Source of the DNA: Antrihabitans stalactiti | Lineage (GTDB): Bacteria > Actinomycetota > Actinomycetes > Mycobacteriales > Mycobacteriaceae | Length of the DNA stretch: 64,000 nucleotides | Assembly (NCBI RefSeq): GCF_012932915.1 | Contig: NZ_VCQU01000007.1 | Span: 186,001 to 250,000, forward strand | Direction: 5' to 3' | The notes under the pieces: model-generated | Seen by the model: only the letters and a program-made list of their open reading frames with translations | Database searches by the model: none | Told to the model about the DNA's origin: nothing | Shown: positions 47,225 through 55,756 of the stretch, one piece after another | Numbering within the stretch: the first letter of the stretch is position 1 | Layout of the letters: each line of letters starts with the position of its first letter | Position numbers and translations under genes: made by a program

Positions 47225-48613
47225 ATGGCAGATCGCGTACCGACCTCCCGTCTCGCGCGCAGCGGCAAGATCGGCAAATTCGCGGCGCGGCAAGCGGTTC
47301 GAAACGCACGACTGCGCTTCGCCAAGTTGGCCAATCCGAAGAGCGCCGATGACGAAGCCGTCGCGCAGTCGTTCATCGACGCCGCGGACGAGTTGGTCGA
47401 CATGCTCGGCGGCATGAAGGGTGCCGCCATGAAAGTCGGGCAGATGCTGTCGATCCTCGATGTCAAAATGGTCCCGCGCGAGCACCGGGCACATTTCCAG
47501 CGGCAGTTGGCGACCCTTCGAGACAGCGCACCGACGGTGTCGTTCGACAACATGCGCAAAGTGCTGGAGGACGACCTCGGCCGCCCGATCGACGAGGTGT
47601 TCGCCGAGTTCGATCCCGAACCAATAGCCGCCGCATCGATCGGCCAGGTGTATCGGGCACGACTGCACGACGGTCGCCCCGTTGCAGTCAAAGTGCAGTA
47701 CGCAAAGATCGCGTCGGCCGTTCGTGCAGATCTGAAAAACCTTGCGCTGCTTCTCAAGTTCTCGAAGCCGATTTTGCCGACGTTCGACTCACGCGCATTT
47801 CTGGACGAGCTTCGCTATCACCTCGAAGAAGAGCTCGACTACGTTCACGAGGCACAGACGCAGCACGAGCTCGCGATGTTCTACGCCGGACACCCGAACA
47901 TCTTCGTGCCCGACACCGTGCTGGAATTGTGCCGTCGACGCGTGTTGGTCACCGAGTTCGTCGAAGGCCTGCGGTTCGACGAGATCCGCGAGCTCGACGC
48001 CGAAACGCGCAACTCGGTCGGCGAGATCGTCTACCGCTTCTACATCGGCGCAATCTATCTCGACAACCAGTTCAACGGCGATCCACATCCAGGAAATGTG
48101 CTGCTGGCCAACGACGGTCGAGTCGCGTTCGTCGACTTCGGACTTTTCAAGCGAATGGAACCCGCCGCTGTCGACTTCGAACGTGCGGCCGTACACGCAG
48201 CTATGGACGGACGGGCCGACGATTTTCGGACGCTGCTCAGCGGCTCTGCGGTCCTACGTACCGAGTCGGACATCACGGCCGACGACTTGCTGGCCTACGC
48301 GTACGACGCGTCGCCATGGACCTTCGACGACGACGAACTGCAGATCACGGCCGAACTGGCCGGCGGGGCGCTGCTGCTGATCGCCGATCCGCGGTCGACC
48401 GACTTCGAGCGCATGCACAAGGAGAACCTGCCCGCCGAGCACTTCTTCTCGCGTCGCGCGGACTTCTACACCTTCGGCGTCATCGGCCAATTGGAGGCGA
48501 CGGCGAACTGGCACAGAATTGCGCGGGAATGGGTGTGCGGTGAGCCGCCGTCCACGCCCGCAGGCATCGCGGACGCGCAGTGGCGCGAGCGAAAGTTACG
48601 TGGACTCAGCTGA
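47225..48613 (+). CDS. ABC1/UbiB-family atypical kinase
   Basis: About 462 residues. The family's N-terminal KxGQ motif is MKVGQMLS. The kinase-like core has IAAASIGQVYRARLHDGRPVAVKVQY (an Ala-rich nucleotide loop and Lys), then FNGDPHPGNVLL and VAFVDFGLFKRM. Such proteins are linked to isoprenoid-lipid and quinone metabolism and have ATPase activity in some cases. ATG at 47225 was chosen; a GTG three bases earlier is equally placed behind GGAAGG. The 3' end overlaps the convergent TetR 3 by 18 bases. Confidence 0.9.
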   Translation: MADRVPTSRLARSGKIGKFAARQAVRNARLRFAKLANPKSADDEAVAQSFIDAADELVDMLGGMKGAAMKVGQMLSILDVKMVPREHRAHFQRQLATLRDSAPTVSFDNMRKVLEDDLGRPIDEVFAEFDPEPIAAASIGQVYRARLHDGRPVAVKVQYAKIASAVRADLKNLALLLKFSKPILPTFDSRAFLDELRYHLEEELDYVHEAQTQHELAMFYAGHPNIFVPDTVLELCRRRVLVTEFVEGLRFDEIRELDAETRNSVGEIVYRFYIGAIYLDNQFNGDPHPGNVLLANDGRVAFVDFGLFKRMEPAAVDFERAAVHAAMDGRADDFRTLLSGSAVLRTESDITADDLLAYAYDASPWTFDDDELQITAELAGGALLLIADPRSTDFERMHKENLPAEHFFSRRADFYTFGVIGQLEATANWHRIAREWVCGEPPSTPAGIADAQWRERKLRGLS

Positions 48614-49264
48614 GCGAGAACGGATTCCGACGCGGACGACCTCCGCGAATTCGTAGAGCTCGGTGACGAGAACTTCCACTTCTTCGAAGGTCGGTGAATC
48701 GGACGCATCGAGCAGCCAGTCGGCAATCAGCTCGAACATGCCGCCGATCGCACCGATGGCCATCCGGCTGTAATCCTGATTCTGATCCAGGTCGTCATAC
48801 CGGCGCCACAGCGTCTCGACAAAGGCCGCCGACCAGCGCCGGTTCTCCCTGCGCTGCCGTTCGACCGCTGGGGAAATTCCCGCAGCCTCGCCGAAGGTAG
48901 CCCGCGCAACCCGCGGATCGTCGACCAAGGCGTGCGCGAAGGTGGCGACAATCCTTGGGATCGGGTCGGTGTCGTCTTTGGGCGCCGTTCGAATGGCGGC
49001 CAGGACCTTGTCTTCGATCTGCTGGGTCAAATCTTGCAGAAGAGCGATGTAGCACGCCTCTTTGCTCGCGAACACCTCGTAGAACGCCTTGGTGCCTACG
49101 TAGGCGGTCTGGCAGATCTGCTCGATCGACGTACGCGGATACCCCTCTGCCGCAAACACTTCGAGCGCCGCGTCGAGCAGCTGACGACGACGCTGCAGAC
49201 GGCGTTCGTCGGCGTTGAGCCCCCGAATCCGCCGACCGGCCGGCTCACCCTCGATTGATGGCAT
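48596..49264 (-). CDS. TetR-family regulator 3
   Basis: A 222-residue protein with the helix-turn-helix RRRQLLDAALEVFAAEGYPR, then YVGTKAFYEVFASKEACYI. It begins two bases after the BVMO 2 stop and so is the last gene of the BVMO 3-SDR-BVMO 2-TetR 3 operon. A regulator at the end of the operon it may control is a common feedback arrangement. It is the second candidate for reading the shared operator. Confidence 0.9.
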   Translation of the reverse strand: MPSIEGEPAGRRIRGLNADERRLQRRRQLLDAALEVFAAEGYPRTSIEQICQTAYVGTKAFYEVFASKEACYIALLQDLTQQIEDKVLAAIRTAPKDDTDPIPRIVATFAHALVDDPRVARATFGEAAGISPAVERQRRENRRWSAAFVETLWRRYDDLDQNQDYSRMAIGAIGGMFELIADWLLDASDSPTFEEVEVLVTELYEFAEVVRVGIRSRSAEST

Positions 49265-49266
49265 TG

Positions 49267-50871
49267 CTACACGATAATCCCATCAGGTTGCGAACCAGAC
49301 ATCGTTTTACCAACAGGCTGTCGTGTTTCCAGCCGCTCGTAGGTGTAGTCGTCGAGGGAGAAAGTCTTGCTCGCCTTGGTCGACTGATAGGCAGTTGTCG
49401 GACGCAGGAACGAGAAATCGCCGTGATGGTCGATGTAGTACGAGTTCGCGTTCGCGCATGCCCTTCCGTGCATCAGCGTGTCGGTAGACCGCGGCCTGAT
49501 GAAGTCGTAGAAGCGGTCGTTGGCCTCCTGTGTGACGGCTACGGCAGTCGCGCCGCGGCGCCGCGCCTCCGTGATGACGCGCACCGCGTGCCGAGATGCG
49601 TTCTCCACCATCACATGCCAGGAGCTACCGCTCCACGCGTACGGTCCGAAGATCATGAACGTATTCGGCAACTGCGGCATGCTGACGCCTTCGTATGCCT
49701 TGGCCCGCTCGTTCTGGTAGAAGTCGGCCAAGTCGAAGCCGTCCCGACCCTTCACTGGTCGTAGCCGGAAAACCCGAGGGCTATGCGACATCTCGAAGCC
49801 GGTAGCAAGAATCAACACATCGATATCGCGCTCGATGCCGTTGACGTCCTTGACACCGGTCGGAGTGATCTCGGCGATCCCGTCCGTAATCAACTCGACG
49901 TTGTCTCGCGTGAACGTCTTGTAGTAGCTGTTCGACACACTCGGCCGTTTGCAGCCGAACCCGTACTCGGGAGTGAGTTTCCGGCGGAGTTCACGGTCAC
50001 GTACCTGGCTGAACAGAAATATCTGTGTCGCCCACGCAGGAATCTTCGAAATCGGTGCAACCTGCTTGCCGTACACGGTGATTGCGACCAGGCCTACCTC
50101 GACGATCGCGGCGACCACGCCGCGGACAGCGGACTGCAAGCCTGGCACGTACTTCAACAACAGTCGGGCGACCCGCGGAATTGCGAAGTCCGGCTTGGCG
50201 AATACCCAGATCGCTCGGCGCTGATACACATCCAATCGCCCGGCCACTTTGGCGACCTGGGGAATCATCTGCACCGACGTCGCGCCCGTTCCGATTGCCG
50301 CCACCCGCTTTCCGGCCAGCTCGTAGGTGTGGTCCCAGTTCTGAGTTTGGATGATCTTGCCTTCGAACCTGTCCAGGCCCTCGATATCCGGCGTCTTCGG
50401 CTCGACGAACGCACCGAGTGCTGTGATGACGAAGCGTGCCGTGACGACGGACCCTGAATCGGTAGTCAGCCGCCACAGGTGGTCGGCTTCGTCCCACTCC
50501 CGAGACATCACCTCGGTCCGCAGCCGTAGGTGGCCGCGCAGTCCGTATTTGTCTGCGCAGTGATCGATGTAGGCCTTCACTTCGGCACCCTTGGGGAAGG
50601 TCCGCGACCAGTCCGGATTCTTCTCGAACGAGAATTGGTACACGATGCCCGGAACATCCACCGCCACATCGGGATAGTGGTTGTTGTACCAGGTCCCACC
50701 GATATCGTCGGACCGCTCGATGATGACGAAGTCGGTGATCCCGGCGCGTTTGAGGGCGATCGCCGCACCGAGACCACCGAAGCCGCCACCGATGATGACG
50801 ACCTCGTACTGCGGGGCTTTCGGTCCTGAGTTCGAAATCTCTTCGGTATCGATCACATTCGAGCTGGTCAT
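49267..50871 (-). CDS. Baeyer-Villiger-type flavin monooxygenase 2
   Basis: A 534-residue protein. The FAD motif GGGFGG follows a ~23-residue N-terminal extension, then GGTWYNNHYPDVAVDVP; the NADPH motif is AIGTGATSVQM. The BVMO-fingerprint segment is FEGKIIQTQNWD (from Phe169), with Gln175 in the His position. ATG at 50871 follows the SDR stop by eight bases; longer starts run into the SDR gene. The substrate is unknown. Confidence 0.9.
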   Translation of the reverse strand: MTSSNVIDTEEISNSGPKAPQYEVVIIGGGFGGLGAAIALKRAGITDFVIIERSDDIGGTWYNNHYPDVAVDVPGIVYQFSFEKNPDWSRTFPKGAEVKAYIDHCADKYGLRGHLRLRTEVMSREWDEADHLWRLTTDSGSVVTARFVITALGAFVEPKTPDIEGLDRFEGKIIQTQNWDHTYELAGKRVAAIGTGATSVQMIPQVAKVAGRLDVYQRRAIWVFAKPDFAIPRVARLLLKYVPGLQSAVRGVVAAIVEVGLVAITVYGKQVAPISKIPAWATQIFLFSQVRDRELRRKLTPEYGFGCKRPSVSNSYYKTFTRDNVELITDGIAEITPTGVKDVNGIERDIDVLILATGFEMSHSPRVFRLRPVKGRDGFDLADFYQNERAKAYEGVSMPQLPNTFMIFGPYAWSGSSWHVMVENASRHAVRVITEARRRGATAVAVTQEANDRFYDFIRPRSTDTLMHGRACANANSYYIDHHGDFSFLRPTTAYQSTKASKTFSLDDYTYERLETRQPVGKTMSGSQPDGIIV

Positions 50872-50879
50872 ATGGTTCC

Positions 50880-51752
50880 TCAATGTGTGGCGGACGGAAG
50901 CCGAACTGTCTGAGCCGTGATTCGCGATTCGTATTCCTCGCGGCTCACGCGATCGATCGGTCCCATCACGCGGTCCGCGTTGGTGAGCCGCCTGCCCAGC
51001 TGCCAGATCACGTCGGGGACGAAAGCCGCGAGATTGAGCAGGGTGACAAGTCCGGGCGGTGCCCCGATCAACGCGGGCCTGCGATCGATGGTGGACACGA
51101 TGGTCCGCGCCACCCACTCGGGCGAGATGATTCCCAAGCGTTCGACGAAGCGGAACGGGATGCCGTCGACGAGCTGCGTCTGCACCGCGGCCGGCAGCAC
51201 AGCCGTGACCGAGACACCCGATCCAGCGAGTTCCTCGCGGGCACTTCGCGACAGCCCCGTCGCCGCGTGCTTGGACGCAACATAGCTGGCCAAACCCGGC
51301 GAGTGGATCTTGCCCGCAGCAGACGTCACGTTCACGATATGACCGCGACCGCGCGCCACCATTCGTGGCGCTACGACCTTGATCGAGTGGTAATGCGCCC
51401 AGAAGTTGACGGCCATCGTTGCGGCCGCAACAGCGTCGTCCTCCTCCAACAGCGGTCCGACTGGCATGATGCCTGCGTTGTTGACCACCACATCGATGGG
51501 ACCGAGGAGAACCTCCACCGCGTCGATGAACTTCTCGTACGACACTCTGTTGCCGACGTCGCAGGCAAAGCCGGTTACGTTGGGGCCCAACGCTGCAGCG
51601 GCAGCCAACGCCGCTTCGAGGGTCAGGTCACCGATAGCAACCCGCGCGCCGTTGTCGAGAAAGCGCTTGGCAGTGGCGAGGCCGATACCCCGCGCGCCGC
51701 CGGTGACGACAACGACCGCTCCGTCGAGGTCGATGATGGGATATCTGCTCAT
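50880..51752 (-). CDS. Short-chain dehydrogenase/reductase
   Basis: A 290-residue NAD(P)-dependent classical SDR. The cofactor motif TGGARGIG is at 17-24, then CDVGN, NNAGIMPVG and the catalytic NVTSAAG...YVASK. It most likely interconverts an alcohol and a ketone, which would feed or follow the flanking monooxygenases. ATG at 51752 overlaps the BVMO 3 stop as ATGA. Confidence 0.93.
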   Translation of the reverse strand: MSRYPIIDLDGAVVVVTGGARGIGLATAKRFLDNGARVAIGDLTLEAALAAAAALGPNVTGFACDVGNRVSYEKFIDAVEVLLGPIDVVVNNAGIMPVGPLLEEDDAVAAATMAVNFWAHYHSIKVVAPRMVARGRGHIVNVTSAAGKIHSPGLASYVASKHAATGLSRSAREELAGSGVSVTAVLPAAVQTQLVDGIPFRFVERLGIISPEWVARTIVSTIDRRPALIGAPPGLVTLLNLAAFVPDVIWQLGRRLTNADRVMGPIDRVSREEYESRITAQTVRLPSATH

Positions 51753-53317
51753 AGCGCCACGATCCCGACTGCTGCGTCGACGTCGCGCAGCTCCCCGACC
51801 GAACGGCGGCTCCCGAACTCGTAGTCCTCGAACCGGACATGCTTGCTGGAGCGTTGGGCCTTGAACAGCGACGTCGGCCGAATGTAGGGCATATCCCCCT
51901 GCGAGTTCACGTAATACGTCCGCAGGCCTTTGTTGACGACGTTGAAGTAGTACGCGATGTTCGCGCCCTGTTTCCGGATCATCCGGTGGTACGTCTCATG
52001 CGCCGACGCCGACACTTCGACGACGTCACTCTCGCGACGAAGTGCCTCGGCAATCACGTTGACCGCATGATTCGCGCCGATTTCGACCAGCGCGTGCCAG
52101 CCAGTGCCGATCCACGAATACGGCCCGACGAGCATCCACCGGTTGGGCAGCCCAGGGACACTGACGCTTTCGTACGCTTGCAGACGATGCTCGGCGTAGA
52201 ACCGGCCGAGGTCGAACTCGTCGCGCCCGACGACCGCACCCTCCCGGTAGCTCTCGGGATCGGAAAACAGCTCATATCCTGTGGCGAGAACTATTGCGTC
52301 ACAGGGATGCTCGATGCCGTCTGCCGTCACGATGCCGTTGGCGCTGATCCGCTCGATTGGCGACGTGATCAGAGCGACGTTGGCACGGTTGAATGCCTGG
52401 ACGAAGTCGTTCGACAACGTCGGCCGCTTTCCGAGCACGCCGTACGTCGGCGTCAAGGCACGGCGAGTTTCTTTGTCTGACACCTGAGTTCGCAGATATG
52501 CGCGATACAGCGCCCGCCCGAGCTTGTCGAACACTCGCGAACCGGGCCGGAAGAGCACGGCAGGCGTCTGCGTGATGGTGTCCAGACCGACCTCGACGGC
52601 GAGATAGCCTGCGCCGCTGAGCGTTGCGCCGACACCGGGCATTCCCAGCAGCTTCTGCATCCACGGCCGCATCCGGAAATCGGGTTTGGGTAGGCACCAC
52701 ACCGGCGTGCGCTGATACACCTCGAGTGTCCCGACTCTCGGTGCGATCGTCGGGGTGATCTGCACCGAGCTGGCGCCTGTTCCGATGATGGCAACCCGCT
52801 TGCCGTCGAGTTCGTAGGAGTGATCCCAGCCGACCGGGCGCAGGATTTTGCCCGTGAAGTCGCGGTAGCCCGGAATGCCTGGATCTTCCTTCGGGATGAT
52901 GTAGGCACCGATGGCCGAGATGACGAATCGAGCGGTGATCGGCGTGCCGGTCGCGGTGTGCAGGAGCCAGCACTCTGCATGCTCGTCCCACACCTGGCGA
53001 AGGATGTTCACGCCGAAACATGCATGCGGGAGGAGACCGAAGCGCTGTGCGACTTCGCGGTGGTAATCGAGGATTTCCCTGCGCAGTGGAAACATTCGCG
53101 ACCATCGCGGATTCTTCGCGAACGAGTACTGGTAGGTGAAGCCGGGAACGTCGACGCCCAACCCCGGGTAGTTGTTGTCACGCCAGCTACCGCCGAAATC
53201 GTCCTCCCGCTCGAGAATCACGAAGTCGTCGATTCCAGCCTGCTTCAGGCGAACTCCTGCGCAGATGCCGCCCGGACCCGCCCCGATGATCGCGACCTGG
53301 TAGTCGGGTTTTGTCAT
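51749..53317 (-). CDS. Baeyer-Villiger-type flavin monooxygenase 3
   Basis: A 522-residue protein. The FAD motif is GAGPGG, then GGSWRDNNYPGLGVDVP; the NADPH motif is IIGTGASSVQI. The fingerprint segment is FTGKILRPVGWD (from Phe154), with Arg160 instead of His. It is the closest in style to BVMO 1 (shared phrases such as ATGYELFSDPESYREGAVVG). ATG at 53317 has GGAGG ten bases upstream. It is the first gene of the leftward operon and lies opposite the esterase across 100 bases that hold two operators. Confidence 0.91.
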   Translation of the reverse strand: MTKPDYQVAIIGAGPGGICAGVRLKQAGIDDFVILEREDDFGGSWRDNNYPGLGVDVPGFTYQYSFAKNPRWSRMFPLRREILDYHREVAQRFGLLPHACFGVNILRQVWDEHAECWLLHTATGTPITARFVISAIGAYIIPKEDPGIPGYRDFTGKILRPVGWDHSYELDGKRVAIIGTGASSVQITPTIAPRVGTLEVYQRTPVWCLPKPDFRMRPWMQKLLGMPGVGATLSGAGYLAVEVGLDTITQTPAVLFRPGSRVFDKLGRALYRAYLRTQVSDKETRRALTPTYGVLGKRPTLSNDFVQAFNRANVALITSPIERISANGIVTADGIEHPCDAIVLATGYELFSDPESYREGAVVGRDEFDLGRFYAEHRLQAYESVSVPGLPNRWMLVGPYSWIGTGWHALVEIGANHAVNVIAEALRRESDVVEVSASAHETYHRMIRKQGANIAYYFNVVNKGLRTYYVNSQGDMPYIRPTSLFKAQRSSKHVRFEDYEFGSRRSVGELRDVDAAVGIVAL

Positions 53318-53351
53318 CAATTCGATCCTCCATTTTGCCTGCCTACGCCCA

Positions 53352-53367
53352 GACTGACACATCATTC
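53352..53367. promoter_or_regulatory. Operator copy facing BVMO 3
   Basis: GACTGACACATCATTC matches the shared operator with one arm imperfect (TCATTC for TCAGTC). Its centre is 36 bases from that of the next copy, so both would lie on nearly the same DNA face spacing (about 3.4 turns). It overlaps the probable -35 region of the leftward BVMO 3 promoter. Confidence 0.65.
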
Positions 53368-53381
53368 ATTAAAAGTCGAGA

Positions 53382-53417
53382 TTGACAGACTGATACATCA
53401 TTCACTTTAATCAGCGC
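53382..53417 (+). promoter_or_regulatory. Promoter with operator in its spacer (esterase), probably leaderless
   Basis: TTGACA (-35, 53382-53387), then GACTGATACATCATTC (operator, 53388-53403), AC, TTTAAT (-10, 53406-53411), six bases and ATG. Spacing is identical to the BVMO 1 promoter at every step. Consensus-quality boxes suggest strong transcription when the repressor leaves. Confidence 0.8.
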
Positions 53418-54440
53418 ATGAAAATCGCTGCAGCGGTACATCGAAAGACACCGTCGATGATGACGGTCGAGAGCATTCCGGGTACGAGTGTGCGCTCCCG
53501 AATCCTCTCCGCACTGATCCGTGCGTTCGTGCGTCCGGTCCTCGTCGCGTTCGGGCGATGGCCCGCACTCCCCTGGCCGTACCGACTGGTCGACATTGCC
53601 GGACTGCTATTGCCCGCGTTGCGCGGAACGACGCGTGAGTGGATCGAGCTGCCCGACTGCCGCGCCGAATTGATCACCGGACCAGGCGCACAGCCACACG
53701 GCAAAGTGATTCTCTACCTGCACGGCGGCGGATTCATCACCTGTGGGCTGCGCACACATCGACGACTCGTGTCGCGACTCTCGGCGAATGCCCACGTACC
53801 GGCACTCAGCGTCGACTACCGGATGCTGCCCAAATCCCCCATCAGCGCAGCGGTAGACGATGCGCTCGCCGCACACGCGTGGCTGGTCGAACAGGGCTAC
53901 AGTCCCGCGAACATCGTGCTGGCGGGCGATTCCGCAGGCGGCTACCTAGCCCTCGCCACCGCACTAGCACTGGCAGAACGAGGCTTCGGCAAACCGGCTG
54001 GCGTGCTGTGCTTTTCGCCGGTCGTCGACCTCTTCCTCGCCCGGAGCGAGAGCCCTGATCGACGTTCCCGCGATCCACTCTTCCCGTTGGGTGCCATCGA
54101 GGCAGTGGCAGACATCGCGGCTGCCGCGCAAGCGCTGACAATGGTCGCCGGCGGGGGCGTCGCAACGAAAGACATTCTGGGCGCCGACCTTTCGACACTA
54201 CCGACAGTCTTGATCCAAACGGGTTCCGACGAGCTGCTCGCCGCCGATTCGCATGCACTCGCCGACAAGCTGGCGATATCGGGAGTTCCCGGCCGACTCG
54301 AACTGTGGGCCGGGCAGTTTCACGTTTTTCATGCGGGCGCAGATTTCGTCCCGGAGGGTAAGGCCGCTCTCCGACGCAGTGGCCACTTCATCCGCTCCCT
54401 GCCCTTCGCAAGCCAAGACCGCGAAGCGGAGTCCGCATGA
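53418..54440 (+). CDS. HSL-type alpha/beta-hydrolase (esterase/lipase)
   Basis: A 340-residue protein of the hormone-sensitive-lipase family. The oxyanion motif HGGG begins at His102, the nucleophile elbow GDSAG has Ser172, and acid and base are seen in GSDELLAADS and QFHVFHAG. It would hydrolyse the ester or lactone product of the monooxygenases, as LipR is thought to pair with MymA in M. tuberculosis. The start is the leaderless ATG at 53418. The next gene overlaps as ATGA. Confidence 0.92.
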   Translation: MKIAAAVHRKTPSMMTVESIPGTSVRSRILSALIRAFVRPVLVAFGRWPALPWPYRLVDIAGLLLPALRGTTREWIELPDCRAELITGPGAQPHGKVILYLHGGGFITCGLRTHRRLVSRLSANAHVPALSVDYRMLPKSPISAAVDDALAAHAWLVEQGYSPANIVLAGDSAGGYLALATALALAERGFGKPAGVLCFSPVVDLFLARSESPDRRSRDPLFPLGAIEAVADIAAAAQALTMVAGGGVATKDILGADLSTLPTVLIQTGSDELLAADSHALADKLAISGVPGRLELWAGQFHVFHAGADFVPEGKAALRRSGHFIRSLPFASQDREAESA

Positions 54441-55117
54441 GCAGCCCTTTCCTCGACCCGTCGATCAGCGACGGCGAGAAGTCGGTCTACATCCTCAGAG
54501 TCGACGGCGTCGACGGTGGCACGGAAGTCACCAGCCTCATCGAGCACGAGGACGACACCTACGTCTCCTCGATCTCAGCGAGCAGGGGCACCGAGTTCGC
54601 ATTCCTCGTCGAGCAGACCTTCCGTCGCAACGGCGCCACTATGGCCGCGCACTCTTATAAGGCGGAGACCCGCAGCGACGGCGATGTCGTGAGCCGCGAA
54701 GAGGGCTACTTCAGCCATACCAAACACATCCAGTTCGGCGGCAACGTCGCCGCGTTTCCTCGCGAGGTCATGCCTGTGATCGGCGGCCTGACGTTGCTGC
54801 GCGGCCTCGACTTTCGCAAGGGAACCAAACAGACCGTCGAGGTGTGGCTTGCCTTTTCGATCTGCTGGCCGCTGGAGGTGAAAGTCGAGAAGCACACTCG
54901 CGTAGATGTACCAGCAGGCAGCTTCGACGTGTGGCAGGTCCGAGTCCGACCGAGTTTCAGTCAGATCAGTGGACTCCTCGACAAGGTTGTCGCGGGGTTC
55001 TTGCCACCGTTCATCGCGCACTTCGAGACTGCGCAGGGCCACCGAATGGTGCGGTTCAGTTTTCCCAGCGGCCCGATGCCATGGAATCCGCGAGGCGTCC
55101 TCGAACTCTCGACATAG
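54437..55117 (+). CDS. Uncharacterised beta-rich protein (DUF3108-like pattern)
   Basis: A 226-residue protein without signal peptide or transmembrane segment. Alternating strands and phrases such as EEGYFSHTKHIQF, VDVPAGSFDVWQVRV and the C-terminal VRFSFPSGPMPWNPRGVLEL resemble DUF3108/LolA-type lipid-binding beta sheets, but I cannot confirm the family. It is coupled to the esterase gene by an ATGA overlap and followed by an SRPBCC gene, which suggests handling of a hydrophobic compound. Confidence 0.75.
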   Translation: MSSPFLDPSISDGEKSVYILRVDGVDGGTEVTSLIEHEDDTYVSSISASRGTEFAFLVEQTFRRNGATMAAHSYKAETRSDGDVVSREEGYFSHTKHIQFGGNVAAFPREVMPVIGGLTLLRGLDFRKGTKQTVEVWLAFSICWPLEVKVEKHTRVDVPAGSFDVWQVRVRPSFSQISGLLDKVVAGFLPPFIAHFETAQGHRMVRFSFPSGPMPWNPRGVLELST

Positions 55118-55150
55118 CCGGCGCTTTTCCCAAAGAGAGCAAATACACGA

Positions 55151-55756
55151 ATGGAATCAATGAAAATGCTGATGAAAGTCTTGCTTGTCGCGACCGTTCT
55201 GGCCGCTTTCGGCGTCATCGCCGCACCGGTGCTCGCCTACGTTTTGGCATCCGGCGGGCCGAGGTCCTCCGCCCGGTTCCGCGTGAAACCGGTGACGCAA
55301 GCCCACCTAGGAATGTTCGTCGACACCTTGGCGTCGTTCTCGGTGACGAGCCAAGTCGCATTTCCCGACTCACCGGAACGGCTGTGGAAGGCTTTGCTCC
55401 ACGAACGCGCGTACTCCTGGCTACCGTTCATGAAAGGTGTTGCGTACCTTGATGATCAACAATCGGTAGGCTCGCGTCGCGCAATCCTCGGCACTTTCCT
55501 GGCGCTACAAGAACAAATCATCGCGTTCGAGGAAGGTAAGCGGATCGCGTTCTCGGTGACCGGCGCTTCGCTCTACGGACTCGACGCAGGCATCCAGGAG
55601 TACGTCATCACGCCGACATCGAACGGCGGCAGCTTGCTCACCTGGACTGTTGCCGGATCACCCAAATTCGTCGGGTTCCTACCGCTGCGCCTCACAACGC
55701 CGTTCGTCCGACCGTTCATGAAGCGCAGCATCAAAGGCGTAGGCCGGCTCACTTAG
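55151..55756 (+). CDS. Membrane-anchored SRPBCC family protein
   Basis: A 201-residue protein. A hydrophobic N-terminal segment (about 6-32) may anchor or export it. The rest fits the SRPBCC fold (VAFPDSPERLWKALLHERAYSWLPFMKGVAYL, FLPLRLTTPFVRPFMKRSI). It is related in pattern to the 45267 gene. It is the last gene of the esterase operon. Its 3' end overlaps the convergent Mce-associated gene by eight bases. Confidence 0.8.
   Translation: MESMKMLMKVLLVATVLAAFGVIAAPVLAYVLASGGPRSSARFRVKPVTQAHLGMFVDTLASFSVTSQVAFPDSPERLWKALLHERAYSWLPFMKGVAYLDDQQSVGSRRAILGTFLALQEQIIAFEEGKRIAFSVTGASLYGLDAGIQEYVITPTSNGGSLLTWTVAGSPKFVGFLPLRLTTPFVRPFMKRSIKGVGRLT

Noticed and set aside
49382-49397. GACTGATAGGCAGTTG, a partial match to the shared operator
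   Set aside because: It lies inside the BVMO 2 coding region, and the second arm (CAGTTG) does not fit TCAKTC.
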